This document shows, piece by piece, positions 33,282 through 41,394 of a stretch of 64,000 bases of DNA. How positions within the stretch are numbered: the stretch's first letter is position 1; each line of letters begins with the position of its first letter. Made by a program: the position numbers and the translations under genes. The notes beneath the pieces were generated by a model that worked only from the letters and a program-made list of their open reading frames with translations, was not told the origin of the DNA and ran no database searches. Source of the DNA: Larkinella sp049445795 (GTDB lineage: Bacteria; Bacteroidota; Bacteroidia; Cytophagales; Spirosomataceae); assembly GCF_049445795.1 (NCBI RefSeq), contig NZ_JBMSDT010000003.1, forward strand, positions 62,001-126,000. Direction: 5' to 3'.

Positions 33282-34370
33282 ATGGAAGTAAAGCACATAC
33301 CGCTCGAATCGATTCACGTACAACTTGGGGCAAAAATGGTGCCGTTTGCCGGTTTTTTGATGCCGGTCCGGTATTCGTCCGATATCGAAGAACACCAGAC
33401 CGTCCGCAATGGCGTTGGGATTTTCGACGTGTCACACATGGGCGAATTTATCCTGAAAGGCGAAAAAGCCCTCGACCTGATTCAGAAAGTGTCGGCCAAC
33501 GATGCTACGCTGCTCTACGACGGCAAGGTACAATACAGCTATTTGCCCAACGAGCAGGGCGGGGTAGTCGATGATCTGCTGATTTACCAGATCAGCCCGA
33601 TTGAGTTCCTGCTGGTCGTCAACGCGTCGAACATCGAGAAGGACTGGAACTGGATCGTGAGCCAGAACGAGTTTGGTGCCGAGCTGGTCAATATTTCCGA
33701 CGAAACCTGCCTGTTTGCCGTGCAGGGGCCGCTGGCGGCTCAGGCGTTGCAACCGCTGACGAACGTCAAACTGGATTCGATGTCGTATTATACGTTTGAA
33801 AAAACCGACTTTGCCGGTTTTCCGAACGTGATCGTGTCGGCAACGGGCTACACCGGCGCGGGCGGTTTTGAGATTTATGTCGCCAACGAGCAGGCCGAAG
33901 GCGTCTGGAACGCGATCATGCAAGCGGGCGAACCGTACGGCATCAAGCCGATTGGCCTGGGCGCGCGCGATACGCTGCGGCTCGAAATGGGCTACTGCCT
34001 CTACGGGAACGATGTCGATGATACGGTTTCTCCGCTGGAAGCTGGTCTGGGCTGGGTGACCAAGTTTACCAAGCCGTTTGTCAATTCGGAGAAGTTGCAA
34101 CAGCAGAAAAATGCGGGCCTGAGCCGCAAGCTGGTCGGCTTCGAGCTCATCGACCGGGGCATTCCGCGCAGCCACTACGAACTCTGCGACGCCGAGGGCA
34201 ACCGGATCGGCGAGGTGACCTCCGGCACGCAGTCGCCGACGCTCGGCAAAGGCATCGGGATGGGCTACGTCCCGACCGAATACAGCAAACCGGGTTCCGA
34301 AATCTTCGTCAAAGTCCGCGACCGGCTGCTGAAAGCCCAGGTTGTGAAAATCCCATTCGTGAAAAAATAA
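33282..34370 (+). CDS. gcvT: glycine cleavage system aminomethyltransferase (T protein)
   Basis: 362 residues. GVGIFDVSHMGEFILKG, DDLLIYQ and GYTGAGGFEIYV are conserved T-protein segments. GLGARDTLRLEMGYCLYGND carries the folate-binding region, and the C-terminal barrel includes GEVTSGTQSPTLGKGIGMGYV. It transfers the aminomethyl carbon from the H protein to tetrahydrofolate, releasing ammonia. No other gcv genes are adjacent. The 3' end is followed by the composite repeat. Confidence 0.97.
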   Translation: MEVKHIPLESIHVQLGAKMVPFAGFLMPVRYSSDIEEHQTVRNGVGIFDVSHMGEFILKGEKALDLIQKVSANDATLLYDGKVQYSYLPNEQGGVVDDLLIYQISPIEFLLVVNASNIEKDWNWIVSQNEFGAELVNISDETCLFAVQGPLAAQALQPLTNVKLDSMSYYTFEKTDFAGFPNVIVSATGYTGAGGFEIYVANEQAEGVWNAIMQAGEPYGIKPIGLGARDTLRLEMGYCLYGNDVDDTVSPLEAGLGWVTKFTKPFVNSEKLQQQKNAGLSRKLVGFELIDRGIPRSHYELCDAEGNRIGEVTSGTQSPTLGKGIGMGYVPTEYSKPGSEIFVKVRDRLLKAQVVKIPFVKK

Positions 34371-34383
34371 AATTTGTTTGTTC

Positions 34384-34472
34384 CGTACCCACGGACTTTA
34401 GTCCGTGAGAGTTAATATGACCAGTTAGATGGAATAAACTCCCAAAACACGGACTAAAGTCCGTGGGTACGA
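34384..34472. repeat. composite double-hairpin repeat (copy 2)
   Basis: Left arm 34385-34409 and right arm 34448-34471 both contain CACGGACTTTAGTCCGTG in opposite orientation, with GTACC flanks. Copy 1 is at 5767 and copy 3 at 62840. The spacer differs from those copies and is less well conserved. It lies between two same-strand genes (gcvT and comB), so a bidirectional terminator is not its only possible role. Confidence 0.88.
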
Positions 34473-34485
34473 ACGGTTCCCGATC

Positions 34486-35202
34486 ATGAAAACCATCGAC
34501 GTCTGCCTGACTCCCGATTTACTCCATCTTCATACCGATTCGCTTGAAAACTCCATTGTCGTCGTGGCCGACGTGTTCCGGGCCACGTCGTGCATGGTGA
34601 CGGCCTTTGCCCACGGTGTCAACAGCATCATTCCGGTGGCGACGGTCGAGGAGTGCAGCCAGTTGCAGGGCCGGGGCTACCTGGCAGCCGCCGAACGGAA
34701 CGCCAAAATGGTCGAAGGCTTCGATCTGGACAACTCGCCGTTCAGCTACATGGACGAGGGGCTGATTGGAGCCAACATCGCCATGACCACCACCAACGGC
34801 ACGTACGCCATCACGCGCTCGCGGAATGCCGTGAAGGTGCTGGTCGGGTCGTTCCTGAACCTGGAAGCGATTGTACGGTTTTTGCGCGGGGAGCGGTACG
34901 ACGTGCTGGTGTTGTGCGCGGGCTGGAAAGGGCGCGTCAACCTGGAAGACACGCTGTTTGCCGGTGCCTTGATCGAGCGGCTGAAAGATCAGTACATGAT
35001 TCCGGAAGACAGCGGCTTGATGGCCTGGCGGTTGTATGAGCAGGGTAAAAACGATCTGCCCAGTTTTCTGGCGAATTCCTCCCACGTCCGGCGGCTCCAC
35101 CGGCTGAGCATCCACAAAGACATTATCTACTGTCTGCAACACGATCTGTATGACGTCGTCCCGGTTTTACGCGGGAGTGCGTTGGTCAGCATGGAGGTAT
35201 AA
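34486..35202 (+). CDS. comB: 2-phosphosulfolactate phosphatase (ComB family)
   Basis: 238 residues. VVVADVFRATSCMVTAFAHGV, AAERNAKMVEGFDLDNSPF and TTTNGTYAITRSR are the conserved ComB blocks, the last including residues around the active site. In coenzyme M/sulfolactate pathways the enzyme removes phosphate from 2-phosphosulfolactate, acting in the cytoplasm. Its actual substrate in Bacteroidota is not settled. Complete. Confidence 0.92.
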   Translation: MKTIDVCLTPDLLHLHTDSLENSIVVVADVFRATSCMVTAFAHGVNSIIPVATVEECSQLQGRGYLAAAERNAKMVEGFDLDNSPFSYMDEGLIGANIAMTTTNGTYAITRSRNAVKVLVGSFLNLEAIVRFLRGERYDVLVLCAGWKGRVNLEDTLFAGALIERLKDQYMIPEDSGLMAWRLYEQGKNDLPSFLANSSHVRRLHRLSIHKDIIYCLQHDLYDVVPVLRGSALVSMEV

Positions 35203-35237
35203 AAAACGGAATTCTGGCTGAGTTTCTGGTGTTTGTG

Positions 35238-35288
35238 CATTTTATCGGATAATTTGCACAGATTCTGTGCAAATTATCCGATAAAATG
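35238..35288. repeat. perfect 24-base palindrome with ATT loop
   Basis: Arms 35238-35261 and 35265-35288 are perfectly complementary, built on TTATCGGATAATTTGCACAG. The stem is AT-rich and lacks a T-run, so it is not a classic terminator. It lies just before a separate bidirectional terminator. Confidence 0.85.
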
Positions 35289-35317
35289 ATCGAGAACGCT
35301 GACAAAATATCTAATTA

Positions 35318-35373
35318 ACCCCAACCAAAAAGCCGGAACGACCCGCAGGTCATTCCGGCTTTTTGGTTGGGGT
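35318..35373. terminator. bidirectional intrinsic terminator between comB and acpP
   Basis: ACCCCAACCAAAAAGCCGGA (35318-35337) pairs with TCCGGCTTTTTGGTTGGGGT (35354-35373). The stem contains A5/T5 runs on both sides, giving T-runs for each strand. The genes on either side converge here. Confidence 0.85.
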
Positions 35374-35384
35374 ATCGTCAGCGA

Positions 35385-35624
35385 TTACGCTTCCATGGCG
35401 ACGTGCTGCTCGGTTTGCAGGTAGTCGACCACGCCCTGGAAGGTCATCAGTTTCGGATAATCTTCGTCGGGAATCCGGATGCCGAATTCCTGCTCCAACT
35501 GCATAATCAAATCAACTGTATCCAGGCTGTCAAGACCGAGGTCGCGCGTAAAGTGAACGGTAGGGTGAATGGCCGATTCTTTAATGCCAAAGTTTTTGAG
35601 AATGTTGGTTACGCGATCTTTCAT
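35385..35624 (-). CDS. acpP: acyl carrier protein
   Basis: 79 residues. DLGLDSLDTVDLIMQLEQEFGIRIPDED holds the D-S-L motif with the phosphopantetheine Ser at position 33. It is the size of a standard fatty-acid ACP. It is not next to fab genes in this window, and the N-terminus (MKDRVTNILKNFGIKESAIH) is somewhat unlike the main AcpP, so it could be an additional carrier protein. Confidence 0.88.
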   Translation of the reverse strand: MKDRVTNILKNFGIKESAIHPTVHFTRDLGLDSLDTVDLIMQLEQEFGIRIPDEDYPKLMTFQGVVDYLQTEQHVAMEA

Positions 35625-35771
35625 AGTCGTAAGCTGTTTTCAGGTTGTCTAATAACGCAGACGAGGATCTGCTGGTGTGTGAGAGCGGCTATTCGTAGAG
35701 GGTGCCACGCTTAGAAAACCGTCTGATTTTATTTTTAGTTTGCCAGACAATGAACTTTTCGCGTCTAACGG

Positions 35772-37070
35772 CTACAAATTTTCGCCCACGAGTCGTTTGT
35801 ACTCCAATTGATTCAAGATTAACTGGTATTGGTAATTCAACCGGGCCAGTTCGGCTTCCTCGACACCGGTTTCGGCGCTCTGCAATTCCACGGGCGTAAT
35901 CACCCCGGACTGCAACCGAACCTGCGCAATTTCCAGCGCCTTCCGGGCCTGCAACACCTGCGTTTCCAGGTTCTGGAGCCGTTGCTGGTTGCTCCGGATG
36001 TCGGCGCTCAACTGCTCCAGATTTTGCCGTAACTGCGCATTGGCGTTCTCCACGGCGTGCCGGCTGGCATCCAGGTTCAACCGGGCGGCCTGGTTTTGCA
36101 GGCTGTACCGTTTGCCCGAATAAATCGGCACCGTCAGGTTCACTCCGGCGGCAACGTTGAATTTCATGGTGCCGATTTCCGGCAGATACCCGTTCCGATA
36201 CCCCGCCGAGCCACTGAAACTTAGATTCGGTCGACCGCTGCGGCTATACGCCATCACATCGGTTTCGGCCGCCCGGACCCGGTCTTGCGCTAGTTGTACT
36301 TCTTTGTTGGTGGATTGCGCCGTTTGCAGACTGCCTTCCAGCGTAAAGGGCTGAACCTGGGCGTCGAACTGAACAGCAACCGGATTGACGACCGGATTTG
36401 AATTGCCGGTCAGATACGTCAATAACGCACGCTGCCGCTCCAGATTGTTTTGCAGATCAATTTTTCGATTTTGAGCGGCTTTCAAACGGACCTGCTGCGT
36501 GAGTAAATCATACTGTAAGGCTTCACCATTCTGTAAGCGGTTTGCAAAAATCCGGATGTTCCGCTCCGCCACGCTAATCACCGAATCCTGCACGACGAGG
36601 CTTTTTTGCAGAAAACCGACGCCGTAATAAGCAGCCGCAACCTGATAGCCGAGGTTTTGGCGGGTCAGCTCCAGGTTTCGTTTCAAAATCTGGACGTTAT
36701 CGGCGGCCTGCCGGATGCTGGCGTCGGTGCGCCCGAAATCGTACAGCGTTTGCCCGATGCCGACGTTGGCATTAAAATTATGATTCGGCTGAAACTGGAT
36801 GGTCGCATCCCGGCCGTTGACCGGTAGAGTGGCTTTGGCAACGGGCGTCAGATACTGGTAGCTTCCGTTTCCGGTAATGTTGGGCTGGTAAGCCGAACGG
36901 GCAATGTCGACGTGTACTTCGCCCACCCGAACCTGTTGCTCCTGCTCTTTCAGGCGCGGAAAATTGGTATTGGCCTGGTTGATCAGCGCCCGCAACTCGT
37001 CGGGAACCGACTGGGCCTGCGCGCTGAGCGAGAGCAGGACGGCGCTGATCACGATGTGAATTCGTTTCAT
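35772..37070 (-). CDS. TolC family outer membrane efflux protein
   Basis: 432 residues. Signal peptide MKRIHIVISAVLLSLSAQAQ. Two repeats of the TolC fold are visible: long coiled coils with LRALINQANTNFPRLKEQEQQVR and ALEIAQVRLQSGVITPVELQSAETGVEEAELARLNYQYQLILNQLEYKRLVG. It is the last gene of the efflux operon emrA - emrB - tolC, 56 bases after emrB. It forms the outer membrane channel of a tripartite pump. Confidence 0.92.
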   Translation of the reverse strand: MKRIHIVISAVLLSLSAQAQSVPDELRALINQANTNFPRLKEQEQQVRVGEVHVDIARSAYQPNITGNGSYQYLTPVAKATLPVNGRDATIQFQPNHNFNANVGIGQTLYDFGRTDASIRQAADNVQILKRNLELTRQNLGYQVAAAYYGVGFLQKSLVVQDSVISVAERNIRIFANRLQNGEALQYDLLTQQVRLKAAQNRKIDLQNNLERQRALLTYLTGNSNPVVNPVAVQFDAQVQPFTLEGSLQTAQSTNKEVQLAQDRVRAAETDVMAYSRSGRPNLSFSGSAGYRNGYLPEIGTMKFNVAAGVNLTVPIYSGKRYSLQNQAARLNLDASRHAVENANAQLRQNLEQLSADIRSNQQRLQNLETQVLQARKALEIAQVRLQSGVITPVELQSAETGVEEAELARLNYQYQLILNQLEYKRLVGENL

Positions 37071-37126
37071 GGCTTCGGTAAAAAAAGTGGTGGATAAGAC
37101 CTATCCGGACCTTTTGAGTAATTCGG

Positions 37127-38701
37127 TTAGTGGGCGGCATCGGCAGCCGCTTTGGCCGCAGCCGGGTCCATTTTTTTGTTTTTCATCAGGAACAGCAGGG
37201 GCAAGGTCACGACGAAAAACAGACCCGCCAGCCGGAATGTGTCGAGGTACGAAATCATCAGCGCCTGCTTGGTAATGATGGCGTCGAGGTTCCGGTACGC
37301 GCCCGAAACCGCATCCATCGCGTTCATGCCCCGGGCGGCCAGGCTCTGTGTCAGGGTGTTCAGCCGATCGGTGGTCAGCGGGTCGCCGGGTTGCAGGTTC
37401 GACACCAGATCGCTGCGGTGAACGGCGCTGCGCTGGGCGATGTAGGTGTTGGTGATGGCAACCCCGAAAGCGCCCCCCAACTGCCGGACCATGTTCGTGA
37501 AGGCAATGCCCGTGGGCAATTCCTGCGGTTTTAGGGTCGAAATCGACTGGTTGATCAGCGGAGCGTTGATCATCGCCAAACCGGCCCCGCGTACCAGCAG
37601 CGCCCAGGTAAAATCGCGCTCACCCGCATCGGCGTTCAGGTTCGACATCATGAAGCAGAACAGAATGAACGCCAGGTAGCCGAGAATCGCGAAAAGGCGC
37701 GGAGAAACGCCACTGGCCATCGATCGCCCGACCACTGGAAACATGATCAGCGCCACGGCCCCGCCCGGAATCAGGATGTTCCCGGTTTTGGTCGCGGTGT
37801 ACCCCACGATGCGCTGCGCAAACAGCGGAAAAAGCAGGATGGAGGTGAACAGACCGTAGCCGATGATGAATACCAGAATAGAGCCGACAGCCAGATTCCG
37901 GTTTTTCACCACCCGCAAATCCATCACCGGATTTTTGGTTTTCAACTCCCACCAGAGAAAAAGCGGAATCGAAATGGCGGCTGTAATGGTTAAGTAAAGA
38001 ATGGTCCGGTCGTCGAACCAGTCGTCGGCTTCACCGCGTTCCAGGACGTACTGCAAACTGCCAATGCCGACTGCCAGCAGCAAAATCCCGATCTGGTCGA
38101 TATGGATTTTGCTGCGGTCGATGCCAAACTCATTCGGCTGTTTTTCGACAAAGGTCGAGCACAGAAAAACCGCCAGAATCCCGATCGGCACGTTGATGAA
38201 GAACATCCAGCTCCAGTGGTAGTTGTCGATGATGTAACCGCCGAGCGTGGGGCCGAGCGTAGGTCCCATCACGATGCCCATGCCGAAAACCGCTGAGGCA
38301 ATGGCCCGCTGGTTGGGTGGAAAGGCGTCGTACATAATGCCCTGAGAAGTTGAGAGCAAAGCGCCCCCGCCGATGCCCTGCAAAAACCGGAAAGCCACCA
38401 GTGTCCACAAATCGTCGGCAATCCCGCAGAAGTAGGAGGCAATCGTGAATAGGATGATGGAGCCGATGTAATAATTTTTCCGGCCAAAATAGCTTTGCAA
38501 AAAACCAGTCATCGGAATGATGATCACGTTCGCGATGGCGTAAGCCGTCACCACCCACGAAATATCTTCAATCGTCACGCCCAGATTGCCCGCCATCTGG
38601 GTCAGGCCGACGTTGACAATTGAGGTGTCAATCAATTCCAGAATAGCCGCCGAAACCGTCGTGATGACGACAATCCAGCGTCTGAATCCTGTTGCTGCCA
38701 T
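37127..38701 (-). CDS. DHA2 family MFS multidrug permease (EmrB-like)
   Basis: 524 residues with 14 predicted TM helices. The opening WIVVITTVSAAILELIDTSIVNVGLTQMAGNLGVT is the DHA2 motif D1. ITSFL...FRFLQGIGGGALLSTSQ and GPTLGPTLGGYIIDNYHWSWMFFINVPIG carry the antiporter motif C. It exports drugs in exchange for protons. It lies 3 bases after the adaptor gene and is translated with it, so the adaptor stop codon matters to its function. Confidence 0.94.
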   Translation of the reverse strand: MAATGFRRWIVVITTVSAAILELIDTSIVNVGLTQMAGNLGVTIEDISWVVTAYAIANVIIIPMTGFLQSYFGRKNYYIGSIILFTIASYFCGIADDLWTLVAFRFLQGIGGGALLSTSQGIMYDAFPPNQRAIASAVFGMGIVMGPTLGPTLGGYIIDNYHWSWMFFINVPIGILAVFLCSTFVEKQPNEFGIDRSKIHIDQIGILLLAVGIGSLQYVLERGEADDWFDDRTILYLTITAAISIPLFLWWELKTKNPVMDLRVVKNRNLAVGSILVFIIGYGLFTSILLFPLFAQRIVGYTATKTGNILIPGGAVALIMFPVVGRSMASGVSPRLFAILGYLAFILFCFMMSNLNADAGERDFTWALLVRGAGLAMINAPLINQSISTLKPQELPTGIAFTNMVRQLGGAFGVAITNTYIAQRSAVHRSDLVSNLQPGDPLTTDRLNTLTQSLAARGMNAMDAVSGAYRNLDAIITKQALMISYLDTFRLAGLFFVVTLPLLFLMKNKKMDPAAAKAAADAAH

Positions 38702-38704
38702 GGG

Positions 38705-39790
38705 TTATTGTACTTTTACGGCCACATCCGTACTCAAACCGGCCCGTAGCAGGTCTTTATACTTAGCCGGGTTTTCGATTTCAATCTTGACCGGAACACG
38801 CTGCGTGACCTTCACGAAATTACCGGAGGCATTGTCCGGCGGAAGCAGGGCAAACTTGGCTCCCGTTGCTTCCGAGAGCGAAACCACTTTGCCGGTTATG
38901 TCCAGATCCGGGTAGGCATCGATCTTGATCTCGACCGGCTGCCCGACCCGCATGTGCTGCAGTTGCGTTTCCTTAAAGTTGGCGATTACCCAGAAGGTCG
39001 AGTCGTTGACAATCGTGAACAAGTTCTGGCCAGGCTGGACGTATTGCCCAACCACCACGTTTTTCTTTCCGATTTTTCCGGCAATGGGGGCCGTGATCCG
39101 GGCGTAGCCGAGCCGGAGTTTGGCATTGTCGATGGCGGCTTGCTTCACTTTCAACAGCGCCTGAGCCTTCTGAATGTTGGCCTGGGCTTTCGCAATGGCG
39201 GCCTGTGCAACGTTTTCCGACGTTCTGGCCAGACCAATTTGCTGAACGTTGGCTTCGTACTGCCGGGTTTGCACGTCGGCGTTGTTGCGCGAGTCGTCGA
39301 GTTGTTTTTGGGTCAGCGACTGGCCTTTGTACAGGTTTTCATCGCGTTTCAGATCATTCGTGGCCTTCGAAACCCGTGCCGCCTGAACTTCGGCATTCGA
39401 TTGGGTTACTTTCAGGTTTTGCTGCACGTTCCGCAGACTAGCCTGGGCGTTTTGCAGATCGGCTTTGGCAGTCTGAATGTCGGCCAGCGTTTGCTGATAA
39501 TCGGCTTCGGCCTGTTGCAGCGCCACTTCGTACTCCTGCGGATCGATGGTGATGAGCGGTTGACCGCGTTTGACAGTGGCATAGTCTTCGATGGAAACCT
39601 GCTGCACGTAACCGGCTACCCGGGCCAGAACTGGGGCCGTGCTGCCTTCAATCTGCGCATTATCCGTGGTTTCGTAATGCTAGTTGTAGCGATACGACTG
39701 AAACCCGTAGAATGCAGCCGCCATAACCGCAACGAGCAGCAGGAGCCGGGGCAGGTATTTTTTGACCGGTGTGGGTTGTTCTGATACCAT
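38705..39790 (-). pseudogene. HlyD/EmrA membrane-fusion adaptor, interrupted by an in-frame TAG
   Basis: Read from the ATG at 39790, the frame gives MVSEQPTPVKKYLPRLLLLV, a TM helix (AVMAAAFYGFQSYRYN), then a TAG codon at 39682-39680. It then continues without a break: HYETTDNAQIEGSTAPVLARVAGYVQQVSIEDYA, the HlyD biotinyl-lipoyl and coiled-coil region, to a normal stop at 38705. The total is 361 codons. Only one stop breaks an otherwise intact adaptor. The open piece after it can start at GTG 39607, but that lacks the anchor and first barrel strand. It could be a point mutation, a sequencing error, or a weakly read-through amber. Confidence 0.85.
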
Positions 39791-39835
39791 GACTGTAATG
39801 TCTTGTTTTAGTAAACCAAGTTGACTATTTTTGTA

Positions 39836-39879
39836 CAAAAGTAGGTGCTCAGTCTTAGTTAGTCAACTAGATTGACTAA
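39836..39879 (-). promoter_or_regulatory. emrAB-tolC promoter with MarR-type operator
   Basis: On the minus strand TACTTTTG (39843-39836) is an exact TAnnTTTG -7 element. TTG at 39866-39864 lies 20 bases upstream as -33. A perfect palindrome TTAGTCAA-N5-TTGACTAA (39859-39879) covers this -33 element. It lies between the adaptor gene and the divergent marR gene. A lone half-site TTGACTA occurs near 39821. MarR binding would block the efflux promoter. Confidence 0.65.
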
Positions 39880-40008
39880 TTTTTGAACACTTTAACGGAA
39901 TTTTAATAAGAGTTAGAAATGGTGCGAGGCAACGGTAAGTAACACGGTATCATTCCTTTGTGAAAAAATTGTAACTTGCCTACCCCATACGTATACAGTA
40001 GGATTGTT

Positions 40009-40530
40009 ATGTATAATGAAGAGTTAACGGCGGATCAACCGTTTGATTTTCAGCTTTTTTACGAGGTACGTGAACGAAGCCTGGGTCGCGTCATGGCGAA
40101 AATGAAACGTTTTCTGGGCCGGTATGTCGAACAACGGCTTACGGAGCTGGGCTTTACGGATTTTAAAGCCAGTTACATTACGTTTCTGGGTAATCTGGAG
40201 GAAGGCGGTATCACCAACAATGAACTGGCCAAACGGGCGGGTGTCACGAAGCAGGCGATGAGCAAAATTGTCAAACTCCTGGAGGATGACAACTACATTT
40301 ATACCGTCAAAGACGAGCGGGATTCGCGTTCGAGCCGCATTTTTCTGAACGAACGCGGGAAACAACTTCTGATAGCGGTTTTCAAGTGCACCGAAGAGAT
40401 GCGGGCGAAGTTTCACGCCATTGCGGGACAGGAGCGGGTCGAGCAGATGATTGACACGATGGTATTGCTCGTGCGCGAAAGCGAGAAAGACGCCGGTCCA
40501 CTGGCGGTTTTTCCCTGCGGACAACCCTAA
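40009..40530 (+). CDS. MarR family transcriptional regulator
   Basis: 173 residues from MYNEEL. The winged helix is clear: SYITFLGNLEEGGITNNELAKRAGVTKQAMSKIVKLLEDDNYIYTVKDERDSRSSRIFLNERGKQLL. The DxRS wing motif is present (DERDSRS). A TTG start at 39976 would add 11 residues. Divergent from the efflux operon, it probably represses it via the palindrome at 39859-39879. It is convergent with the ECF sigma gene, 11 bases apart. Confidence 0.93.
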   Translation: MYNEELTADQPFDFQLFYEVRERSLGRVMAKMKRFLGRYVEQRLTELGFTDFKASYITFLGNLEEGGITNNELAKRAGVTKQAMSKIVKLLEDDNYIYTVKDERDSRSSRIFLNERGKQLLIAVFKCTEEMRAKFHAIAGQERVEQMIDTMVLLVRESEKDAGPLAVFPCGQP

Positions 40531-40541
40531 TCAAGCGTCGG

Positions 40542-41189
40542 TTAGTCGTTTTGCAGCGCTTTCCGCAGGCTGGCCAGCGCCTTGCTGATGTGCGCTTCCA
40601 CGGCCTTTAAGGAAATCTGCAATTCATCGGCAATGGTCTGGTATTTCTTGCCTTCAAACCGGTTCATCAAAAACACGCGCTGGCGTTGGGGCGATAAGGC
40701 GCCGATGGCCACCTCAACGCGGTTATGCAGTTCGTCGTACGTCAGTAGATCTTCCGGCGTCAGAGCCTCAGCCGATCCCAGCACATCCTGTTCGTCCGAC
40801 GGGTCCAGGTAAGTCACGGCGATTTGTTTGCCAAACTCCCGTTGCAGGTACTTGATGGAGCGGTTTCGGACGGCGGTGTACAAATACGCCCGGTAGGAGG
40901 TCGTAATCTCTTTGTACAACTCTTTCTGCCAGAAGACGTAAAACGTATCGCTGACCAGATCACGGGCAATTTCGCGGGCGTAAACAAACCGGCTGGCGTG
41001 GCTACAGAGTGGCCCGTAGTATTCCCGAAACAGCAGTTCGCAGCCTTTTTGCGGATTCTGCTCGAACACTCGCCGAATGAATTGCTCATCGTCGGGCACG
41101 GCCTGACCACCCGGCTGCGGGGCAGGGGAGTCGGGCCAGAGGGGCCGGGACCCGGGAACGGATGACGTAGACGGTGAATCGGCGGACAC
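40542..41189 (-). CDS. ECF RNA polymerase sigma factor (FecI/Bacteroidota type)
   Basis: 215 residues. Sigma region 2 is VFEQNPQKGCELLFREYYGPLCSHASRFVYAREIARDLVSDTFYVFWQ, and region 4 is IGALSPQRQRVFLMNRFEGKKYQTIADELQISLKAVEAHISKALASLRK. The first ~30 residues are proline/serine-rich and the true start may lie nearer VPDDEQFIRRVF. It stands divergent to the FecR gene, with which it should form a sigma/anti-sigma pair responding to the SusC receptor. Confidence 0.92.
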   Translation of the reverse strand: MSADSPSTSSVPGSRPLWPDSPAPQPGGQAVPDDEQFIRRVFEQNPQKGCELLFREYYGPLCSHASRFVYAREIARDLVSDTFYVFWQKELYKEITTSYRAYLYTAVRNRSIKYLQREFGKQIAVTYLDPSDEQDVLGSAEALTPEDLLTYDELHNRVEVAIGALSPQRQRVFLMNRFEGKKYQTIADELQISLKAVEAHISKALASLRKALQND

Positions 41190-41235
41190 AGACGACAGGC
41201 GGTTGCTTCTGATGATAAGACCCCGGCGCGAAGCT

Positions 41236-41352
41236 TTACCCTACCTCTAATTTCTACAATTCTTAGAAATAATTCTCTGGATAATTCTAAATAAGCTGGC
41301 AAGGCGGTTTTCGACCCTGTCAAAAAATCTTTTCCCCTCGCAGGTAGGGTAA
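41236..41352. promoter_or_regulatory. inverted repeat spanning the sigma/FecR divergent region
   Basis: TTACCCTACCT (41236-41246) and AGGTAGGGTAA (41342-41352) are perfect inverted copies 95 bases apart, flanking the AT-rich centre of the spacer 41190-41394. An inner AATTTCT/AGAAATAATT palindrome lies near 41249-41273. No TAnnTTTG element was found, which agrees with ECF-dependent rather than housekeeping promoters. The paired sites may bind a regulator. Confidence 0.4.
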
Positions 41353-41394
41353 GCCGTGGGCCTTGGGTCTTGTAAGTAGAACGACAACCAACTC

